Assembly: GCF_003635045.1 (NCBI RefSeq)
Contig: NZ_RBXT01000001.1
Location: forward strand, 620,001-684,000
Reading direction: 5' to 3'
DNA: 64,000 nt
From: Terracoccus luteus
GTDB lineage: Bacteria > Actinomycetota > Actinomycetes > Actinomycetales > Dermatophilaceae
A model generated the notes under the pieces. The model ran no database searches. It was not told the origin of the DNA and worked only from the letters and a program-made list of their open reading frames with translations. Of this stretch, positions 29,176-39,296 are shown piece after piece (within the stretch, counting starts at the first letter, position 1; each line of letters begins with the position of its first letter). The translations under genes and the position numbers were made by a program.

Positions 29176-29181
29176 TAGAGT
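29176..29181 (+). promoter_or_regulatory. Candidate -10 box for leaderless ptrB
   Basis: TAGAGT ends 7 nt before the oligopeptidase ATG, without a ribosome binding site. Confidence 0.5.
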
Positions 29182-29188
29182 GACGAGC

Positions 29189-31327
29189 ATGGAGCAGCCC
29201 CCCGTCGCGCGGCGCAAGCCGGTCGCACGCACCCACCACGGCGACACCGTCGAGGACCCCTACGCGTGGATGGCCGACCGCGGCGCCGTCGAGTTCGTCG
29301 ACCACCTCGCCCTGGAGAACGCCTGGGCGGCGCAGCAGACCGCCCCGCTCCAGGGCCTCGCCGACGACGTCTTCGAGGAGTTCCGCTCCCGCATCGAGGA
29401 GACCGACCTCTCGGTACCGGTGCGGCACGACCGCTGGTGGTACTACACCCGCACCGTCGAGGGCGAGCAGTACGCCGTGGAGGCCCGCGTGCTCGTGGCC
29501 GACCACCCTGATCGGCCTGCCCTCACCGAGGGCCGGCCGCCGGCCGGTGAGCAGGTGCTGCTCGACCAGAACGCCGAGGCGCAGGGGCAGGAGTTCTTCG
29601 GGGTCGGCGCGAGCGAGGTCAGCCCGGCGGGTGACCTGCTCGCCTACAGCGTCGACCTCGCCGGCGACGAGCGGTACGACGTCCGGGTCCGCCGCATCGA
29701 CACGGGCGAGCTGCTCGACGACGCGGTCCGGCGCACCGGCGGCTCGCTCGCCTTCTCGCTCGACGGTCGCCACCTGTTCTACACGCGCGTCGACGACGCG
29801 TGGCGCCCGCACCAGGTGTGGCGCCACGAGCTCGGGACCCCGTCGGAGCAGGACGTGCTCGTGCACGACGAGCCCGACGAGCGCTTCTTCGTCGGCGTCG
29901 GGACGAGCCGCGACGACCGCTGGGTCGTCATCGCCATCGGCAGCAAGACGACGTCCGAGTACCGGCTCGTCGACGCCTCGACCCCGCTCGACGAGCCCCG
30001 CGTCGTCGCCCCCCGCCGCCAGGGCGTCGAGTACGACGTCGAGCCGTTCGGCGACCAGCTGCTCGTCGTGCACAACGCCCAGCGGGTCAACTTCGAGCTC
30101 GCCCTCGCCCCCGTCACGTGCACGAGCGTCGACGAGTGGCAGCCGCTCGACCTCACCGGCGACGACGAGTTCGTCACCGGTGCGGAGGGATTCGACGACT
30201 TCATCGCGGTCACCCTCCGTCGGGCGGGTGGCACCGGCATCCGCATCGTGCTTCGCGACGCCGACGCCCCGAACGGGCTCGGCGAGGCCCACGACGTCTC
30301 GTTCGGCGAGCCGGTGCACACCGTGCACGTCGGGGCCAACCCCGAGTCGTCGACCCCGACCATCCAGGTCGTGCACGAGTCGCTCGTGACGCCCCGCACC
30401 GTCGAGGACTACGACGTGCGCTCGCGCACCTTCACGCTGCTCAAGCAGCAGCACGTCCGCGGCGGTCACGACCTCGCGCGCTACCGCCAGCGCCGCGAGT
30501 GGGCGACCGCGGCCGACGGCACCCGCATCCCGATCTCCGTCGTGCACCGCGACGACGTCGAGCCCGACGGCACCGCGCCCGGGCTGCTGCACGGCTACGG
30601 CGCGTACGGCATCAGCAGCGACCCGTGGTTCTCGGTGCTGCGGCTGTCGCTGCTCGACCGTGGCTGGGTCTTCGCCGTCGCGCACGTGCGCGGCGGCTCC
30701 GAGATGGGCCGCTCGTGGTACGACGACGGCAAGCTCGAGCACAAGCCCCACACGTGGGGCGACTTCGTCGCCTGTGCCGACCACCTCGTCGACGGCGGCA
30801 TCGTCGCGCGCGACCGCCTCGCCGCGGAGGGCGGCTCGGCCGGCGGGCTGCTCATGGGCGTCGTCGCCAACGAGGCGCCCGACCGCTTCGCCTTCGTGCA
30901 CGCGTCGGTGCCCTTCGTCGACCCGCTCACGACGATCCTCGACCCGTCGATGCCGCTGACGGTCATCGAGTGGGAGGAGTGGGGCAACCCGCTCGAGGAC
31001 CCCGAGGCCTACCGCCTGATGAAGTCGTACTCGCCCTACGAGAACGTGCGTCCGCAGCGCTACCCGAGCCTGCTCGTGACGACGAGCCTCAACGACACCC
31101 GCGTCTACGCGACGGAGCCGGCCAAGTGGGTGGCCGCGCTGCGGCACGCGCTCGAGGGCGTCGACGACGCCCGCCCGCTGCTGTTCCGCACCGAGATGGC
31201 CGGCGGCCACGGCGGCCAGTCGGGCCGCTACGACACGTGGCGCCAGTGGGCCTGGGAGACCGCCGTCCTCATCGACCAGACGACGGGCCACCCCCGACCG
31301 GATGCCGACCCGCCCGCCCCCGCCTGA
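29189..31327 (+). CDS. ptrB: Oligopeptidase B (S9A prolyl oligopeptidase family)
   Basis: Cytosolic serine peptidase cleaving short peptides after basic residues. The 712-residue product has the N-terminal start PVARRKPVARTHHGDTVEDPYAWM, a beta-propeller region and a C-terminal alpha/beta-hydrolase domain with nucleophile S550 in EGGSAGGLLMG. The catalytic Asp and His are expected in NDTRV and the GGHGGQSGR segment. The ATG was chosen from the -10 spacing and the family start. A repeat array follows the stop. The neighbouring SSI-like lipoprotein is extracellular, so it is unlikely to meet this enzyme directly. Confidence 0.95.
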   Translation: MEQPPVARRKPVARTHHGDTVEDPYAWMADRGAVEFVDHLALENAWAAQQTAPLQGLADDVFEEFRSRIEETDLSVPVRHDRWWYYTRTVEGEQYAVEARVLVADHPDRPALTEGRPPAGEQVLLDQNAEAQGQEFFGVGASEVSPAGDLLAYSVDLAGDERYDVRVRRIDTGELLDDAVRRTGGSLAFSLDGRHLFYTRVDDAWRPHQVWRHELGTPSEQDVLVHDEPDERFFVGVGTSRDDRWVVIAIGSKTTSEYRLVDASTPLDEPRVVAPRRQGVEYDVEPFGDQLLVVHNAQRVNFELALAPVTCTSVDEWQPLDLTGDDEFVTGAEGFDDFIAVTLRRAGGTGIRIVLRDADAPNGLGEAHDVSFGEPVHTVHVGANPESSTPTIQVVHESLVTPRTVEDYDVRSRTFTLLKQQHVRGGHDLARYRQRREWATAADGTRIPISVVHRDDVEPDGTAPGLLHGYGAYGISSDPWFSVLRLSLLDRGWVFAVAHVRGGSEMGRSWYDDGKLEHKPHTWGDFVACADHLVDGGIVARDRLAAEGGSAGGLLMGVVANEAPDRFAFVHASVPFVDPLTTILDPSMPLTVIEWEEWGNPLEDPEAYRLMKSYSPYENVRPQRYPSLLVTTSLNDTRVYATEPAKWVAALRHALEGVDDARPLLFRTEMAGGHGGQSGRYDTWRQWAWETAVLIDQTTGHPRPDADPPAPA

Positions 31328-31336
31328 CCGCTCCCA

Positions 31337-31418
31337 CCCCGTCGAGAGGCCAAATAGACCCCGTCGAGAGGCCAGATAGAGCCCGTCGAGAGGCCAGATA
31401 GAGCCCGTCGAGAGGCCA
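31337..31418 (+). repeat. 22-bp tandem repeat array, GTCGAGAGGCCA family
   Basis: Four direct copies start at 31337, 31359, 31381 and 31403, with consensus (C/G)CCCGTCGAGAGGCCA(A/G)ATAGA; the last is truncated. There are no unique spacers. The array begins 10 bases after the ptrB stop. Two inverted copies lie about 100 bases downstream. Confidence 0.9.
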
Positions 31419-31511
31419 CCGGGGGCCTCCCGGACGGTGGGCCGGCCCTGTCGCGGCTGTGGACCACGCCGTCGGTCACGACCATCGGCATCGACGCCAC
31501 TGCCGGCCCCG

Positions 31512-31550
31512 ATCTGGCCTCTCGGTGGCCTCCATCTGGCCTTTCGACGG
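31512..31550 (-). repeat. Two inverted copies of the GTCGAGAGGCCA repeat
   Basis: ATCTGGCCTCTCG (31512-31524) and ATCTGGCCTTTCGACGG (31534-31550) are reverse complements of the 22-bp units upstream. Together they could fold with the direct array into a long hairpin between ptrB and the DedA gene, perhaps acting as a terminator. Confidence 0.8.
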
Positions 31551-31577
31551 TCGGCCGGGGGGTTGGGGTGGGTCGCC

Positions 31578-31583
31578 TAGCAT
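31578..31583 (+). promoter_or_regulatory. Candidate -10 box for the leaderless DedA gene
   Basis: TAGCAT ends 6 nt before the ATG, just downstream of the inverted repeats. Confidence 0.5.
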
Positions 31584-31589
31584 CGGGGC

Positions 31590-32264
31590 ATGGGGGAGGT
31601 CGGGGACGTCGCGGGGGCGATGCTGCACGCGCTGCAGGCCGCCATGCTCTCCCCGTGGCTCTACGCCATCCTCGTCGGGCTCGCCGTGCTCGACGTCTTT
31701 TTCCCCCTCGTGCCGAGCGAGACCGCGTTGCTGCTCGCCGGCACCTACGCGGCGACGGCCGGCCCGGAGCCGGTGCTCGTCGTGGCGGCGGGGGCGCTCG
31801 GCGCCGTGCTCGGCGACCTCGGCGCCTACGGGCTCGCGCGGGCCCTCGGCGCCGGCCTGCTCGACCGTGCCCGCCCCGGCTCGCACGCCGACCGCGCGCA
31901 CACCTGGGCCCGCACCGCCACCGAGCGCCGCGGGGCGGCCGTGCTCGTCGGGGCGCGCTTCGTGCCGTTCGGTCGCACCGCCGTGACGATGACGATGGGC
32001 GCGACCCGGTACCCCCTGCGCGGCTTCGTCGCCTTCGACGTCCTCGCGAGCGTCGTGTGGGCGAGCTTCCACTGCACGGCCGGCTACGTCGGCGGGGTCA
32101 CCTTCAGTGAGCACCCCGTCGTCGGCGTCCTGTGCGGCATGACCATCGCCGTCACGGTCGGAGCGCTCGTCGAGGTGCTCGGTCGCCGGCGCGACCGCGC
32201 CGCTGCCGCTGCCGCGACTCCCGCCCCTGAGCCCGCCCCGAGCCCGCCCCGAGCCCGCCCCTGA
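31590..32264 (+). CDS. DedA family membrane protein
   Basis: A 224-residue polytopic protein of the DedA/SNARE-associated family; some members act as undecaprenyl phosphate or phospholipid flippases. The family pattern is seen in FFPLVPSETALLLAGTYAA, GARFVPFGRTAVTMTMGATRYPLRGF and the ASVVWASFHCTAGYVGG helix. A Pro/Ala-rich tail (APEPAPSPPRARP) ends the protein. It stands alone between ptrB and hisD. Confidence 0.88.
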   Translation: MGEVGDVAGAMLHALQAAMLSPWLYAILVGLAVLDVFFPLVPSETALLLAGTYAATAGPEPVLVVAAGALGAVLGDLGAYGLARALGAGLLDRARPGSHADRAHTWARTATERRGAAVLVGARFVPFGRTAVTMTMGATRYPLRGFVAFDVLASVVWASFHCTAGYVGGVTFSEHPVVGVLCGMTIAVTVGALVEVLGRRRDRAAAAAATPAPEPAPSPPRARP

Positions 32265-32295
32265 GCCCGCGACGGGAGCGGCGGCAGCGAACTCC

Positions 32296-32301
32296 TAGAA
32301 T
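32296..32301 (+). promoter_or_regulatory. -10 box for leaderless hisD (his operon promoter)
   Basis: TAGAAT, a good match to TAnnnT, ends 6 nt before the hisD ATG. No Shine-Dalgarno is present. This is the likely promoter of hisD-hisC-hisB-hisH. Confidence 0.6.
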
Positions 32302-32307
32302 CGAGGC

Positions 32308-33672
32308 ATGATCTCCCGTCTCGACCTGCGCGGCCGCACGCTCGACGTGCGCTTCCTGCGCAGCGCCATGCCCCGCGCCGAGTTCGACGTGACGGCCGCC
32401 CTCGAGCAGGTGCGGCCGATCTGCGAGGACGTCGCGCATCGCGGGGCCGAGGCGCTGTACGAGCTGGGGGAGCGCTTCGACGGGGTCCGCCCGCCGCGGC
32501 TGCGCGTGCCCACCGCCGTGCTCGACGCGGCGCTCGCCGCCCTCGACCCCGACCTGCGGGCCGCCCTCGAGGAGTCGATCCGTCGCGCGCGGCTCGTGCA
32601 CGCCGACCAGCGCCGCACCGACACCCGCACCCAGGTCGTCCCCGGCGGCAGCGTCACCGAGCGCTGGGTGCCCGTCGACCGGGTCGGCCTCTACGTGCCC
32701 GGCGGCATCGCCGTCTACCCGAGCAGCGTCATCATGAACGTCGTCCCCGCCCAGCTCGCCGAGGTGGGCTCGCTCGCCGTCGCGTCCCCGCCGCAGCGCG
32801 AGAACGTGGGCGAGTTCGCGGGCTACCCGAACCCGACCATCCTCGCGACGTGCGCGCTGCTCGGCGTCGACGAGGTGTACGCCGTCGGCGGTGCTCAGGC
32901 GGTCGCGATGTTCGCCTACGGCTTCGACGAGCAGGTCACCGCCGACGACGGCACGACCGAGGACGTCGTCTGCGACCCCGTCTCGCTCGTGACGGGCCCG
33001 GGCAACATCTACGTCGTCGCGGCAAAGCGGCTGCTCAAGGGCCTCATCGGCATCGACGCCGAGGCCGGGCCGACCGAGATCGCGGTGCTCGCCGACGACT
33101 CCGCCGACGCCGACCACGTCGCCGCCGACCTCGTCAGCCAGGCCGAGCACGACCCGCTGGCCGCCGCCGTGCTCGTCACCGACAGCGAGGCCCTCGCCGA
33201 CGCCACCGAGGCCGCCCTCGAGCGCCGCGTCCCCGCCACGAAGCACACCGAGCGCGTCCGGACCGCCCTCGCCGGCCGCCAGTCACGCGTCGTGCTCGTC
33301 GACGACGTCGCTGCGGGCCTGCAGGTCGTCGACGCCTACGCCGCCGAGCACCTCGAGATCCAGACCCGTGACGCAGCCGCCGTGGCCGCGCGCGTGCGCA
33401 ACGCCGGGGCGATCTTCGTCGGGCCGCACTCGCCCGTCAGCCTCGGCGACTACGCCGCGGGCAGCAACCACGTGCTGCCGACGGCGGGCTGTGCCACGCA
33501 CTCGAGCGGGCTGTCGGTGCAGTCGTTCCTGCGCGGCATCCACGTCGTCGAGTACGACGAGACCGCGCTGCGCGGCATCGCCGCCCACGTCGTCACCCTC
33601 GCGCAGTCGGAGGACCTCCCCGGCCACGGCGAGGCCGTCACCGCGCGGTTCGGCGACGAGGTCCCGCGGTGA
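32308..33672 (+). CDS. hisD: Histidinol dehydrogenase HisD
   Basis: Zinc enzyme that oxidises L-histidinol twice to histidine, the last step of the pathway. The 454-residue protein has [22 protein letters not shown], the [12 protein letters not shown] signature and the [27 protein letters not shown] region with metal and active-site histidines. An Asp/Thr-rich insertion ([18 protein letters not shown], about residue 210) matches actinobacterial HisD. First gene of the his cluster; its stop overlaps hisC. Confidence 0.97.
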   Translation: MISRLDLRGRTLDVRFLRSAMPRAEFDVTAALEQVRPICEDVAHRGAEALYELGERFDGVRPPRLRVPTAVLDAALAALDPDLRAALEESIRRARLVHADQRRTDTRTQVVPGGSVTERWVPVDRVGLYVPGGIAVYPSSVIMNVVPAQLAEVGSLAVASPPQRENVGEFAGYPNPTILATCALLGVDEVYAVGGAQAVAMFAYGFDEQVTADDGTTEDVVCDPVSLVTGPGNIYVVAAKRLLKGLIGIDAEAGPTEIAVLADDSADADHVAADLVSQAEHDPLAAAVLVTDSEALADATEAALERRVPATKHTERVRTALAGRQSRVVLVDDVAAGLQVVDAYAAEHLEIQTRDAAAVAARVRNAGAIFVGPHSPVSLGDYAAGSNHVLPTAGCATHSSGLSVQSFLRGIHVVEYDETALRGIAAHVVTLAQSEDLPGHGEAVTARFGDEVPR

Positions 33673-34874
33673 CGACCACCGAACGCGAGCGCACCGCGGG
33701 CGAGGAGGTCGAGCGGCTGCTGCGCCCCGACCTGCGCGGCCGCAGCGCGTACGGCGCACCCCAGCTCGACGTGCCGGTACGCCTCAACACGAACGAGAAC
33801 AGCCACCCCGTTCCGGATGCCGTGGTACGCGCCGTCATGGATGCCCTCGCCGCCGACGTGGCGAATCTCAACCGCTACCCGGACCGCGAGTTCACCGCGC
33901 TGCGAACGGCGCTCACCGACTACCTGCACCGGCAGTCAGGGGTCCGCGTGGCCCCCGAGCAGGTGTGGGCGGGCAACGGGAGCAACGAGGTGCTCTCCCA
34001 CGTCGTGCAGGCGTTCGGCGGTCACGGGCGGGTCGCGCTCGGCTTCACGCCCAGCTACTCGATGCACTCGATCATCACCGAGACCCTCGGCACGACGTGG
34101 GTGCACGGCGAGCGCGACGCGGAGACGTTCGACCTCACCGCCGAGTCGGCCGCCGAGCAGGCGCGCCGGCACCGCCCGGCCATCGTGTTCCTCTGCTCCC
34201 CGAACAACCCCACGGGGTCCGCGCTGCCGTTCGAGACGGTCGAGGCCGTCCTCGACGCGGCGCCGGATGCCGTCGTGGTGGTCGACGAGGCCTACGCCGA
34301 GTTCGCCCGGCCGGGCACCCCGAGCGCGCTGACCCTGCTCGAGGGCAACCCCCGTCTCGTCGTGACGCGCACGATGAGCAAGGCCTTCGCCTTCGCCGGC
34401 GGCCGCCTCGGGTACCTCGTCGCGGCGCCCGAGCTCGTCGACGCCCTGCGTCTCGTGCGGCTGCCCTACCACCTCAGCACACCCACACAGACGATCGCGC
34501 GCGTCGCCCTCGAGCACGCCGACGCCCTGCTCGCGACCGTCGAGTCCATCAAGGAGCAGCGCGACCGCATCGTGTCTGGCCTGGCCGAGCTCGGCGCCAC
34601 GCCCACCCCGAGCGACTCGAACTTCGTGCTCTTCGGCAACCTGCCCGACGCCCCCGGCACGTGGCAGGCGCTGCTCGACGAGGGCGTTCTCGTGCGCGAC
34701 GTCGGCATCTCCGGTCACCTGCGCGTCACCGCCGGAACGGCCGACGAGACGACTGCGTTCCTCGACGCCATGACCCGCCTCGCCCCGACGCACGTCGGGC
34801 CACGCGAGACGCCGACCACGTCCGCATCCGCCGCGAACCAGTCCGCCCCCGAGAGCGAAGGTCCCACCTCGTGA
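33669..34874 (+). CDS. hisC: Histidinol-phosphate aminotransferase HisC
   Basis: PLP enzyme (fold type I) converting imidazole acetol phosphate to histidinol phosphate. The Schiff-base lysine is K238 in [15 protein letters not shown]; other motifs are [22 protein letters not shown] and VVDEAYAEF. The 401-residue length includes an Ala/Thr-rich tail of about 30 residues. The GTG start overlaps hisD by four bases and the stop overlaps hisB, so the three genes are coupled. Confidence 0.96.
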   Translation: MTTTERERTAGEEVERLLRPDLRGRSAYGAPQLDVPVRLNTNENSHPVPDAVVRAVMDALAADVANLNRYPDREFTALRTALTDYLHRQSGVRVAPEQVWAGNGSNEVLSHVVQAFGGHGRVALGFTPSYSMHSIITETLGTTWVHGERDAETFDLTAESAAEQARRHRPAIVFLCSPNNPTGSALPFETVEAVLDAAPDAVVVVDEAYAEFARPGTPSALTLLEGNPRLVVTRTMSKAFAFAGGRLGYLVAAPELVDALRLVRLPYHLSTPTQTIARVALEHADALLATVESIKEQRDRIVSGLAELGATPTPSDSNFVLFGNLPDAPGTWQALLDEGVLVRDVGISGHLRVTAGTADETTAFLDAMTRLAPTHVGPRETPTTSASAANQSAPESEGPTS

Positions 34875-35536
34875 GCATGTCACCTGCGAAAGCGACTGCA
34901 GCACAGGCAGACCCGACCGGTTCGGTCGGTGACGAGGCCCACCGCACGGCCCACGTCGCCCGCACCACGAGCGAGTCGTCGGTCGAGCTGTGGCTCGACC
35001 TCGACGGCACCGGCGAGGCCGACGTCGAGACCGGCGTGCCGTTCTACGACCACATGCTGCGCTCGCTCGCCAAGCACTCGCTCATCGACCTGCGGGTGCG
35101 CTCCAGCGGCGACATCGAGATCGACGTGCACCACACCGTCGAGGACACCGCCATCGTGCTGGGCCAGGCCCTGCGCGAGGCGCTCGGCGACAAGAGCGGC
35201 ATCTCCCGCTTCGGTGACGCGACCGTGCCGCTCGACGAGGCCCTCGCCACCGCCGTCGTCGACGTCGCCGGGCGTCCGTACGTCGTGCACGAGGGAGAGC
35301 CCGAGGGGCAGCAGTACGTGCTCATCGGCGGCCACTTCACGGGCTCGATGACCCGCCACGTGCTCGAGTCGTTCGCCACCAACGCCGGCCTGTGCCTGCA
35401 CGTGCGCGTCCTCGCCGGGCGCGACCCCCACCACATCGTCGAGGCGCAGTTCAAGGCGGTGGCGCGGGCCCTGCGGGCGGCCGTCGCCCGCGACCCCCGC
35501 GTCGTCGGCATCCCGAGCGCGAAGGGTGCGTTGTAG
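34871..35536 (+). CDS. hisB: Imidazoleglycerol-phosphate dehydratase HisB
   Basis: Manganese-dependent dehydratase of the histidine pathway, without the phosphatase domain found in E. coli HisB. Metal-binding HHTVED and [12 protein letters not shown] motifs are present, as is [17 protein letters not shown] 34871 overlaps the hisC stop and gives 221 residues; ATG 34877 is the alternative. The N-terminal 30 residues are longer than the core family. Confidence 0.96.
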   Translation: MSMSPAKATAAQADPTGSVGDEAHRTAHVARTTSESSVELWLDLDGTGEADVETGVPFYDHMLRSLAKHSLIDLRVRSSGDIEIDVHHTVEDTAIVLGQALREALGDKSGISRFGDATVPLDEALATAVVDVAGRPYVVHEGEPEGQQYVLIGGHFTGSMTRHVLESFATNAGLCLHVRVLAGRDPHHIVEAQFKAVARALRAAVARDPRVVGIPSAKGAL

Positions 35537-35539
35537 CCG

Positions 35540-36178
35540 ATGGCCCGTGACGTCGTCGTCCTCGACTACGGCAGCGGCAACGTCCGCTCCGCCGTGCGCG
35601 CCCTCGAGCGGGTGGGCGCCACCGTCACGCTCACCGGAGACCCCCACGCCGCCCTCGAGTGCGACGGCCTCTTCGTGCCCGGCGTCGGCAACTTCCACGC
35701 CTGCATGGCCGGGCTGGCCGAGGCCCGCGGACCGCGCATCATCGGCCGCCGCCTCAGCGGGGGTCGGCCGGTGCTGGGGGTCTGCGTCGGCATGCAGGTG
35801 CTCTTCGAGGGCTCGACCGAGCCGTCGGACGCCCCGCTCGACGGGATGGCCGAGTGGCCCGGCACGGTCGAGCGGCTGCCGGCCGACGTCGTGCCGCACA
35901 TGGGCTGGTCGACCGTCGCGGCCGGGTCGGGCTCGCGCCTCTTCGCCGGCGTCGAGGGTGAGCGCTTCTACTTCGTGCACTCCTACGCGGCGCAGCGCTG
36001 GACCCTCGAGGCCACCGGCCCCTTCGCGCGGGTCGCGCCCGTCGTCACGTGGGCGCGTCACGGTGCGGACTTCGTCGCCGCGGTCGAGAATGGACCCCTG
36101 AGCGCCACCCAGTTCCACCCGGAGAAGAGCGGCGACGCCGGGGCGCAGCTGCTCGAGAACTGGGTCCGCTCGCTCTGA
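35540..36178 (+). CDS. hisH: Imidazole glycerol phosphate synthase glutaminase subunit HisH
   Basis: Glutamine amidotransferase that supplies ammonia to HisF. The triad is visible as C82 in [12 protein letters not shown] and H193/E195 in TQFHPEKSG. The 212-residue length is normal. The ATG is 3 bases after hisB. HisF is not in the window. Confidence 0.96.
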   Translation: MARDVVVLDYGSGNVRSAVRALERVGATVTLTGDPHAALECDGLFVPGVGNFHACMAGLAEARGPRIIGRRLSGGRPVLGVCVGMQVLFEGSTEPSDAPLDGMAEWPGTVERLPADVVPHMGWSTVAAGSGSRLFAGVEGERFYFVHSYAAQRWTLEATGPFARVAPVVTWARHGADFVAAVENGPLSATQFHPEKSGDAGAQLLENWVRSL

Positions 36179-36226
36179 CCCCCGGTGACGCCCGTCACCG
36201 CGACCGCCCGTCCGAAGGAGCGCACC

Positions 36227-36676
36227 GTGGCCACCCGCAAGACGCCGGCGAAGAAGACGACACCGGCCGCCGGGAGGACTCCCGCGAAGTCGTCCGCGAA
36301 GACGTCGACCGCGAAGCGGACGGCCGCGCGCACGACGGCCACGAAGACCCGGACGACGACGCGCCGCACGACCCGGCGCACCACCCCCGCCCTGTCGACC
36401 ACCCTGGGCAGCGCCCTCGGGACGCTGCTCGTCACGACGCTGCTCGACCTCTCGTGGCCGGTGCGCATCGGCCTGCTGCTGCTCGTGCTCGCCCTCGGTG
36501 TCGGCTACCTCCTGTGGCGCGCCCGCGGCGAGATCGCCTCTGCTGCAACCTCGCCCGACGGAGGAGCGCCGGCCGGCACACAGCCCACCGCGCCGCCGAC
36601 GGCGGGCATGCCCGGCGCCACCGGCGGCGGGACGACGCCCCCGGCATCCTCGCCCCCGGTCGACCCGCCCCGCTGA
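36227..36676 (+). CDS. Hypothetical membrane protein with basic N-terminal tail
   Basis: GTG 36227 is chosen for GAAGGAG 6 bases upstream. The 149-residue product starts with about 55 residues rich in Lys, Thr, Arg and Ala (KKTTPAAGRTPAKSS units), then two closely spaced hydrophobic segments (about 57-71 and 76-96), then a Pro/Gly/Ala-rich tail. A small membrane protein at this place between hisH and hisA is common in Actinobacteria, but its function is unknown. The last gene of the left his block. Confidence 0.75.
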   Translation: MATRKTPAKKTTPAAGRTPAKSSAKTSTAKRTAARTTATKTRTTTRRTTRRTTPALSTTLGSALGTLLVTTLLDLSWPVRIGLLLLVLALGVGYLLWRARGEIASAATSPDGGAPAGTQPTAPPTAGMPGATGGGTTPPASSPPVDPPR

Positions 36677-36705
36677 CCGCGCCGCGGCGTCCGGCGGCGC
36701 GGGTC
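36675..36705. terminator. Bidirectional hairpin between convergent genes
   Basis: GACCGCGCCGC pairs with GCGGCGCGGGTC with a single bulged base. It overlaps the stop codons of the membrane protein (plus) and the UvrA-like gene (minus) and probably terminates both. Confidence 0.6.
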
Positions 36706-39088
36706 AGGCGCCGACGTACTCGGCGAGGTGCTGCCCGGTCAGGGTCGACCGGTCGGCGACGAGCTGGGCCGGGGTGCCCTCGAAGACGACGCGGCCGCCG
36801 TCGTGCCCGGCCCCCGGCCCGAGGTCGACGACCCAGTCGGCGTGGGCCATGACGGCCTGGTGGTGCTCGATGACGACGACCGAGCGGCCCGAGTCGACGA
36901 GCCGGTCGAGCAGGCCGAGCAGGTTGGCGACGTCGGCGAGGTGCAGCCCCGTCGTCGGCTCGTCGAGCACGTAGACCTCGCCCTTGTCGGCCATCTGCGT
37001 GGCGAGCTTGAGCCGCTGGCGCTCGCCGCCCGAGAGGGTCGTCAGCGGCTGGCCCAGGGTGAGGTAGCCGAGGCCGACGTCGACGAGCCGCTCGAGGATC
37101 GCCGTGGCCGCCGGCACGCGCGCCTCACCCTCGGAGAAGAACGCGAGCGCCTCCTGCACCGGCAGCGCCAGCACCTGCGCGATGTCGCGACCGCCGAGCG
37201 TGTACTCGAGCACGGCGGCCTGGAAGCGTCGGCCCTCGCACTCCTCGCAGACCGACTCCACGGTCGCCATGACGCCGAGCTCGGTGAAGACGACCCCGGC
37301 ACCGTTGCACGTCGGGCAGGCGCCCTCGGAGTTGCTGCTGAAGAGGGCGGGCTTGACCCCGTTGGCCTTGGCGAAGGCCTTGCGCACCGGCTCGAGCAGC
37401 CCGGTGTACGTGGCCGGGTTGCTGCGACGCGAGCCCTTGATGGCGCCCTGGTCGACGACGACCACCCCGTCCCGCTTCGCGACGGAGCCGTGCACGAGCG
37501 AGCTCTTGCCCGAGCCCGCGACGCCGGTGACGACGCACAGCACGCCGAGCGGCACGTCGACGTCGACGTCGCGCAGGTTGTGCGTCGCGGCCCCGCGCAC
37601 CTCGAGCACCCCGGTGCGCTCACGCACCTGCGGCTTGAACTCGACCCGGTCGTCGAGGTGCCGACCGGTCACGGTGTCGCTGCGGCGCAGGGCGGCGACG
37701 TCCCCCTCGAAGCAGACGGTCCCACCCGCCGTGCCGGCGCCCGGGCCGAGGTCGACGACGTGGTCGGCGATGGCGATCGTCTCCGGCTTGTGCTCGACGA
37801 CGAGCACCGTGTTGCCCTTGTCGCGCAGCTGCACGAGCAGCCGGTTCATCCGCTCGATGTCGTGGGGGTGCAGGCCGATGGTCGGCTCGTCGAAGACGTA
37901 CGTCACGTCGGTGAGCGACGAGCCGAGGTGCCGGATCATCTTGGTGCGCTGCGCCTCCCCGCCCGACAGCGTCCCCGACGGGCGGTCGAGCGAGAGGTAG
38001 CCCAGGCCGATGTCGGTGAACGAGTCGAGCAGGTGCTGCAGGCCGCCGAGCAGCGGCGCCACCGACGGCGCGTCGAGCTCGCGCAGCCACGCGCCGAGGT
38101 CGGTGATCTGCATGGAGCACAGCTCGGCGATGTTGCGGCCGCCGACCTTCGACGACAGCGCCTCCTTCGACAGGCGGGTGCCCCCGCAGTCGGGGCACGT
38201 CGTGAAGGTGACCGCCCGCTCGACGAAGCGGCGTACGTGCGGCTGCATCGCCTCGAGGTCCTTCGACAGCATCGACTTCTGGATCTTCGTCAGCACCCCC
38301 TCGTACGTGAGGTTGACTCCGTCGACGCGGATCTTCTCCGGGGCGCCGTGCAGCAGCTTGTCGAGCTGCTTCGCGGTGAAGCGCCCGACGGGCCGGTCCA
38401 TGGGCAGACCAGCGCCGGCGAAGATGCGCCCGTACCAGCCGTCCATGCTGTAGCCGGGCACGAGCAGGGCCCCGTCGGCGAGCGAGCGGCTCTCGTCGTA
38501 GATGGCGGTGAGGTCGATGTCGTTCACCGCCCCCATGCCCTCGCACCGCGAGCACATGCCGCCCTGGTAGACGGCGTCCTTGACGACCGACTTCTCCTCG
38601 CGGCCGCCCTTGTCGGTGCGCATGACCCCGCTCGCGACCCGGGTGGGGATGTTGAAGGCGAAGGCCGTCGGCGGGCCGATGTGCGGGGTTCCCAAGCGGC
38701 TGAACAGGATCCGCAGCATCGCGTTGGCGTCGGTGGCGGTGCCCACCGTCGAGCGGGGGTTGGCGCCCATGCGCTCCTGGTCGACGACGATCGCCGTCGT
38801 CAGGCCCTCCAGGTGGTCGACGTCGGGCCGGGCCATCGTCGGCATGAAGCCCTGCAGGAACGCCGGGTAGGTCTCGTTGATGAGGCGCTGCGACTCCGCC
38901 GCGATGGTCGCGAAGACGAGCGAGCTCTTGCCCGAGCCCGACACCCCGGTGAAGACGGTCAGGCGCCGCTTCGGCAGCTCGACCGTGACGTCGCGCAGGT
39001 TGTTCTCACGCGCGCCCTGCACCCTGATGACGTCGTGCCGGTCCGCGGCCTGCCCCGCCGTCGCCGTCGCCCTTGCAGCCGTGCCCAT
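36704..39088 (-). CDS. UvrA-like ABC ATPase lacking the UvrB-binding domain
   Basis: A 794-residue UvrA paralogue with two ABC modules: Walker A at residues 48-55 (GVSGSGKS) and a second GVAGSGKSS, signatures [11 protein letters not shown] and [11 protein letters not shown], and zinc-finger CxxC pairs CSRCEG, CPDCGG, CPTCNG and CEECEG. After RLGTPHIG the sequence jumps to AFAFNIPTR and CSRCEG, so the domain that binds UvrB in true UvrA (usually about 950 residues) is missing. Such paralogues are linked to drug tolerance or target protection rather than excision repair. Start ATG has GGGAGGAG upstream. It lies antisense between the two his blocks. Confidence 0.88.
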   Translation of the reverse strand: MGTAARATATAGQAADRHDVIRVQGARENNLRDVTVELPKRRLTVFTGVSGSGKSSLVFATIAAESQRLINETYPAFLQGFMPTMARPDVDHLEGLTTAIVVDQERMGANPRSTVGTATDANAMLRILFSRLGTPHIGPPTAFAFNIPTRVASGVMRTDKGGREEKSVVKDAVYQGGMCSRCEGMGAVNDIDLTAIYDESRSLADGALLVPGYSMDGWYGRIFAGAGLPMDRPVGRFTAKQLDKLLHGAPEKIRVDGVNLTYEGVLTKIQKSMLSKDLEAMQPHVRRFVERAVTFTTCPDCGGTRLSKEALSSKVGGRNIAELCSMQITDLGAWLRELDAPSVAPLLGGLQHLLDSFTDIGLGYLSLDRPSGTLSGGEAQRTKMIRHLGSSLTDVTYVFDEPTIGLHPHDIERMNRLLVQLRDKGNTVLVVEHKPETIAIADHVVDLGPGAGTAGGTVCFEGDVAALRRSDTVTGRHLDDRVEFKPQVRERTGVLEVRGAATHNLRDVDVDVPLGVLCVVTGVAGSGKSSLVHGSVAKRDGVVVVDQGAIKGSRRSNPATYTGLLEPVRKAFAKANGVKPALFSSNSEGACPTCNGAGVVFTELGVMATVESVCEECEGRRFQAAVLEYTLGGRDIAQVLALPVQEALAFFSEGEARVPAATAILERLVDVGLGYLTLGQPLTTLSGGERQRLKLATQMADKGEVYVLDEPTTGLHLADVANLLGLLDRLVDSGRSVVVIEHHQAVMAHADWVVDLGPGAGHDGGRVVFEGTPAQLVADRSTLTGQHLAEYVGA

Positions 39089-39190
39089 GGTGCTCCTCCC
39101 GCCGGGTCGCCGGGGCCGTGCCACCGGCGGTGACAGCCTAGAGGCGTCCGGGGCCCGTGCGCCTCCGTCGTGCCGGTCGGTCGGGCCACG

Positions 39191-39228
39191 TCGGATGCCG
39201 GTGGGTCGGGTCGCGTCGGATGCCGGGC
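39191..39228 (+). repeat. Pair of direct GTCGGATGCCGG repeats upstream of hisA
   Basis: Two copies of CGTCGGATGCCGG spaced 25 bases apart, in the 208-bp region between the UvrA-like start and hisA. Both contain the over-represented GGATGCCG octamer. Confidence 0.6.
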
Positions 39229-39256
39229 GGCCGGATCGGGGCCGCGGCTCGCTTGG

Positions 39257-39262
39257 CATACT
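39257..39262 (+). promoter_or_regulatory. Candidate -10 box for hisA
   Basis: CATACT lies 34 bases before the hisA GTG, which also has a GGAGAG ribosome binding site (39283-39288). A local promoter is needed because the antisense UvrA-like gene separates hisA from the upstream his genes. Confidence 0.4.
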
Positions 39263-39296
39263 CGGGGTCGGCCCCACGACCGAGGAGAGCGACCCC

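Noticed and set aside
31337-31418. CRISPR-like array
   Set aside because: The 22-bp units are contiguous with no spacers, and no cas genes are present.
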